Positions 53,701 through 59,213 of a stretch of DNA of 64,000 nucleotides are shown in pieces. The DNA lies in the NCBI GenBank assembly GCA_963383645.1, contig OY726559.1:122374721-122438720 (forward strand). The letters run 5' to 3'. Position numbers and translations under genes: made by a program. This stretch comes from Muscardinus avellanarius. Taxonomy: Eukaryota > Chordata > Mammalia > Rodentia > Gliridae. Every line of letters starts with the position of its first letter. The stretch's first letter is position 1. Below the pieces are notes generated by a model, which saw nothing but the letters and a program-made list of their open reading frames with translations, had not been told where the DNA came from and made no database searches.

Positions 53701-56700
53701 TTGAACTTGTAATCTTCCTGCTTCAGTCCCCACCAAGAAGTTGCAATTACAGGCATGTGCTACCATACCCAGTAAATTTTTTATATATTTATATTTATGT
53801 ACTTGTTACATATTTAATAAGTAACTAGAAGAGAAGGGTATGAAAGTTCCCAACACAAAAAAATGATAAATAAGCCAGTGATGGTGGCACAAACCTATAA
53901 CCTAAATTCCATGTGAGAGGATTGAGGTTTGAGGCCAGCCTTAGCAACTTATCAAGAACCTGTTTCAAAATAAAAAATAACCAATGTAGAAGCCAAGCAG
54001 AGAATCTTAAAGGCAACAAAATCCAAAGGCCAAGTGACATGCAGAGGCAAACCATTTAGAATCACTCCAGACTTCACAAACCAAGTCATGAAAGCCAGAA
54101 GGGATTGGAGTAACATATTCCAAATTTTGAAAGAAAACAACTTCCAGCCCAAAATTTCCTACCCAGCAAACTATCAAATTAGATGGGGAAATAAGCTCCC
54201 ATGACAAACAGAAACGGAAGGAATTTATGTCTTCAAAACCAGTGCTAGAGAAAATACTCAAAGAGATTAACTACAAAGAAGAAATAGGTAACACACACCA
54301 GAACCAGAGAAACAAGATTTTCCATCCAGCACACAACTAAGCAAAGAAGAATAAACAGTATTTCAAACAGAAATAAAATCTTAACTTGTTAGGAATTAAA
54401 AGTTATCTCCCAATAATCACACTGAATGTAAATGGCCTCAATTCCCCAATATAAAGACATAAAGTGGCAAAATGGATTTAAAAACCAGAATCCATCCATC
54501 TGCTGCTTACAAGAAACACACTTCACAAGTAAAGATAGTAACAGACTCAAGGTAAAGGGCTGGAGCAAGGTAATTCATGTTAAGTAGCCATCCTAACAAA
54601 TGTGAAGTAGTATTTCACTATAGTTTTTATTTGTATTTCCTTAATGATTAGTTATATTATGATAATGATGAGTGATATTCATGTGTTTATTGGTCATATA
54701 AAAATCTTTGGAGATTTGAATGTACAACAGTTTTCTATTTTTTATGAAGTTTGTTTATTCTTTTTTTGCCTGTGCCTTTGGAATCATATCCAAGAAATCA
54801 CTGCCAATTTCAATGTTGTGAAGCTTTATGACCCTGGTTTTCTTCTAAAAGTTTATAGTCTTAAGATTTACATTTAGGTCTTTTATCTATTTTGAGTTAA
54901 TATTTGTATATGGTGTTAGGTAAGGGCCCAATTTTATTCTTTTTCATGTAGTTATTATTTTTCAACAATATTTAGTGAAAAGATTATTACTTCCTTCAAA
55001 TGTTCTTGGAAACCTTGTCAAAAATAACTTGACCATATATGGAAGAAAATAAAACATATCAAAGTTAATAGGAAACCAAGCATGGGAAAGAGGGAGGGGG
55101 AGGGAAGGGTTAGGGACTGGGTAGGAGCTGATTGGGTGATGTGTGTGTGTATATCTCCACAAGTTTTTTATCCCATTAAGATGTATGACTACAATGCACC
55201 AATAAAAATTTATTTAACAAAAATAAAAATAAAAAATAAAAAGTAAGCCAGGTGTGATGGCACATGCTTGTAATCCCAGCATTTAGGAGGCTGAGACCGT
55301 AGGATTGCAGTTTGCGGACAGCCTCAACTACTTAATGAGGCTTTCTGCAACACAGTGAGACCCTGTTTCAAAATAAAGAATTAAAATTAGGGCAGGGAGT
55401 GTAGCTAGGAGGTCGAATGCCCCTGGGTTCCACACCCAGACCCAAAGAATAAAAAAGTTGTAAAGGGCCTCACTAAGTAGCTGAGGTTGTCCCTGAACTG
55501 TGATCCAAATGCTGAGATTACAAGCCTGTGCCACAACGCCCACCCTGATAATGATTATTTAACAATTTAAACTGACAGCAAAATGAGCACCAAGAATGAA
55601 TAAATTGGCATGCTAGTTTAATCAATGATAAGAAAATGCACTAAGTTCTTTAATGCATTAGCAAACACCTCACATAATCAAATCTAGTAAATCTTTCTAG
55701 TTTTGATAAAGACATTGTTGCTCTTTCAAGCACTCAATAGTGGAATTAGTACTGCATCAATATTTTTAGTTGAAACAAGAGATGGTTTGTTTTAGGAGCA
55801 ATAAGCATAACATCAGAATTTCAAGGAAGGATACAAGCACTAAAACTGAGTCCAAAATATTATAAAGCAGAACTGGCAACATCACCCAGAAAACAAATTA
55901 TGATCTAAATGTGGCTCTCTCTAATAGAGCTTAAATACTGACCAAGCCTTGGTCACATAGCTGTAAAAAGTCTACCCTGGGTCAATAATGACATTTTCTC
56001 ATAATTACAGGAGGTTAGAAAGTGGAAATAAAGTTTGAAGAGAAAGAGAAAAACAATATTATGAGTCCTCTATCTTTTCTTTTTCAGTACAAATTCATTT
56101 TTTCCTACCTCTTAATAACTCCCTTCAAAACCATTCTTATACCTACTCCTAGATCCCAAAATATTTGATCTTTTATATATTCCACTCACCTCACTTTTCT
56201 CTCAATCCTGCATTACTTATTTCTAGCTATCTTTCAGAATTTTCATTATTTCGAACACACCATCACTCAAAAAGAAACACAGTAGAAGTTTCACAAGTAA
56301 TGCATCATAAATCATAAATTAATTGTGTTATTTGGAACAACTCTGCTTCCTTTACAGAACAAATATAAACAACATTCTGAGCCTTTCAGTCTTTTCAAAT
56401 ATAAACAAATAAGAATTAGTAAATCTCACCTGATGTTTCATATAATGATGTATATAGGGTGTTGCAATTTTAATAACTTTGAGGCAAAATGGACATAGTA
56501 AGTTCTTAGTGTTTTCATGGAATGTTCTAAAATGATTTTCTACATCAGAAAATGATGATGATCTATAATTGCAAACCTAGAAATAGAAAAGTTTTGCTTC
56601 AATCGAAAACTTGTAACTCATATGCAATTACAAAATAACAGTGATGGAGCACTGTTTTAGGTTTAGAAAACCATCATGTGCTGTTAATTCAGAGACCCAC

Positions 56701-59164
56701 AACCAAGAAGACTACCTTATAAACCCACCATAAAAGAACCAAAAGAGAGACAGAGAAGTTATCTTTCAAAATAAAGAAATGTTTCCAAAATATTCTTTTT
56801 ATTAGATTATTTGTCTGCCATCCTGTATTTTACCTTGAATTTCAAGCTTTGGCACCTTCTGTCCTATAAAATGTTTTTTCTGCTATATAAGACAGAATTC
56901 TCCTTTAAATTTTAAATGGCCTACAGGCTATAGCAGTGGCAATTTATCTTTCTCTTGCTTTCCTATTCCTTCAAATTCTGAAAGAACCCTGGTTCCAAAA
57001 CATTTGATAAGAGTTCTTCCTAACTCACAGAATTTTTATTCCCTGTACCTACACATACTTAATTCTTCCCTATGGTGAAGTCCATGTGTATGCCCTTCCC
57101 TAGCAGAGTTCTTCTTGTCTAGCACAGAGGTGAAGAGTCAATAGCCTAGAGGCCAAATCAACACCTCATACATCCATGAGTTATGCCAAGAGACTTTCTA
57201 CTCATAAATTATTTATGAGGGGCTTTACTTTTAGTAACGAATCTTACCTAAATGTTTAAAAATAAAAGCTTCATATATTTAATGACACATGAAATTAAAT
57301 GAAATTCAAATTTCATATATATAAAGTTTTATTGAAACACGAACATATCCATTCATTCACTATTATCCATGGCTGCCTTTGTGCTATAATGGAAGAGTTG
57401 ATTGGTTGCAACAGAGATCAAACTCTCAAGACCTCAAATATTTACTATCTGGCCTTGTACAGAGAGAAAATTTGCTGACCTTTGGCTAGTAGGTTTAAAA
57501 CTTATAATTAAAACAATAAGCAGGCTGAGACAGGAGGATCACACAGGTTCGAAGCCAGCCTCAGCTACTTAGTGAGGTCTCAGCAACTTAGTGAGACCCT
57601 GTTTCCAAATAAAATATAAAATAGGTCTGGGAGTATAACCCGGAGGTAGAAAGCCCCTGGGTTCTACTCCCAGTACCACCAAAAAAAAAAAAAAAAAAAA
57701 AAACCAATAAGCAAACAAACCAAACACTTAAAACACATTAAAATATGTGTGTACCTGGCAGATATATGGCATTTCACCGGGTTTATGATTATCCTTCATG
57801 TGTTGTAACAGAGCATGTTCTGTTTCAAATGATAATTCACAGATTTTACAAATGGCTAAAAGTTAGAAGAAAAAGATATTAAATTTTAAGCAAAAATATT
57901 AAAAAAAAATTTACAAATCTAATAATAATAATAATAATATCAGTAGCAGCAGTAGCTCTGCAGAGGTGAACAGTTAATAGTTTGTTAACTGGATGTCAAG
58001 CATGGTTCTAAACACTTTACTTATAGTAACTCAATAAGGAAGGCATTTCTATTATTTTTTGCAATACTCAAGCAGTAACTTGCCTGAACTCATGTAGACA
58101 CAACAAGTGGATAATCTGGGATTTGAACTGGAGCTAACTACCTCCAAAATCCAATTTTTAACTACTAGCATACTTCTCTAATTAAAGTTTATAAGAACAA
58201 TATTAATTTCAAGTTTAAAAACTATGATCTGAGACTTTTAATTAATTCCCCCATGAATACTGGCCAGGTTATATCTAGGAAGTTGCCATAAAGAATTCTT
58301 TGCAAGAGAGAATTTTAACTTCTTTTTAACAAATCTTAATTAAAACTTTATAAAAGTTAAAACTTTATTTTTTAATTACCCCCCAAAATTCCAAATTCTA
58401 CTTTTTATTTTTCTAACAGACTTAAGGTTTACACACAGTTTTTATTGTCAAAACCAGCAGCACTCAACACTTAGTTTTGTAACTTACTAGAAGACTCATG
58501 GGGAGTATGTGCGCCCTCGATGTGACACTGTAGCTGAAACGGTGTGGGAAACTGACGATAGCAGTGCTGGCAGGTCGTGTGCTTTTCCCAGCTCTCACTG
58601 CCCTGCTTCTCAAGTTCCAAATGGTGTTTCATATGGTTCATAAACCTATAAGTGATTGTCAATAGATGCAAAAATTCAGATTTGAAGAAAAAAAGAAAAT
58701 CTCACCAATAAGTAACTGAACCTAAATGATAAAAATAGAGTATTACTCAACATAAAACCTAATATGTCTTAAAAGACCTCTAAAAAAAGTATGTATTTTA
58801 AATCATCACATTAAGTAGCTAAGTGCATATCTTTTCATTTTTACTTATTAATGCAATTAATCTGAAATACCACTAATTTTCTAACTCCTACTCAATATTC
58901 AAGGCAGGCTTCTTTTCCATATCTGATGTACTATTAATATTTTAAAACAAGCCAAAGCCGGGCGTGGTGGCGCATGCTTGTAATCCCCGCGCTTGGGAGG
59001 CTGAGACAGAAGGATCACTCAGGTTCGAAGCCAGCCTCAGCTACTTAGTGAGGCTCTCAGCAACTTAGTGAGACCCTGTTTCCAAATAAAATATAAAATG
59101 GGTCTGGGAGTATAGCCCGGAAGGAGAAAGCCTCTGGGTTCCACCCCCAGTACCACCAAAAAAC

Positions 59165-59213
<49 letters not shown>

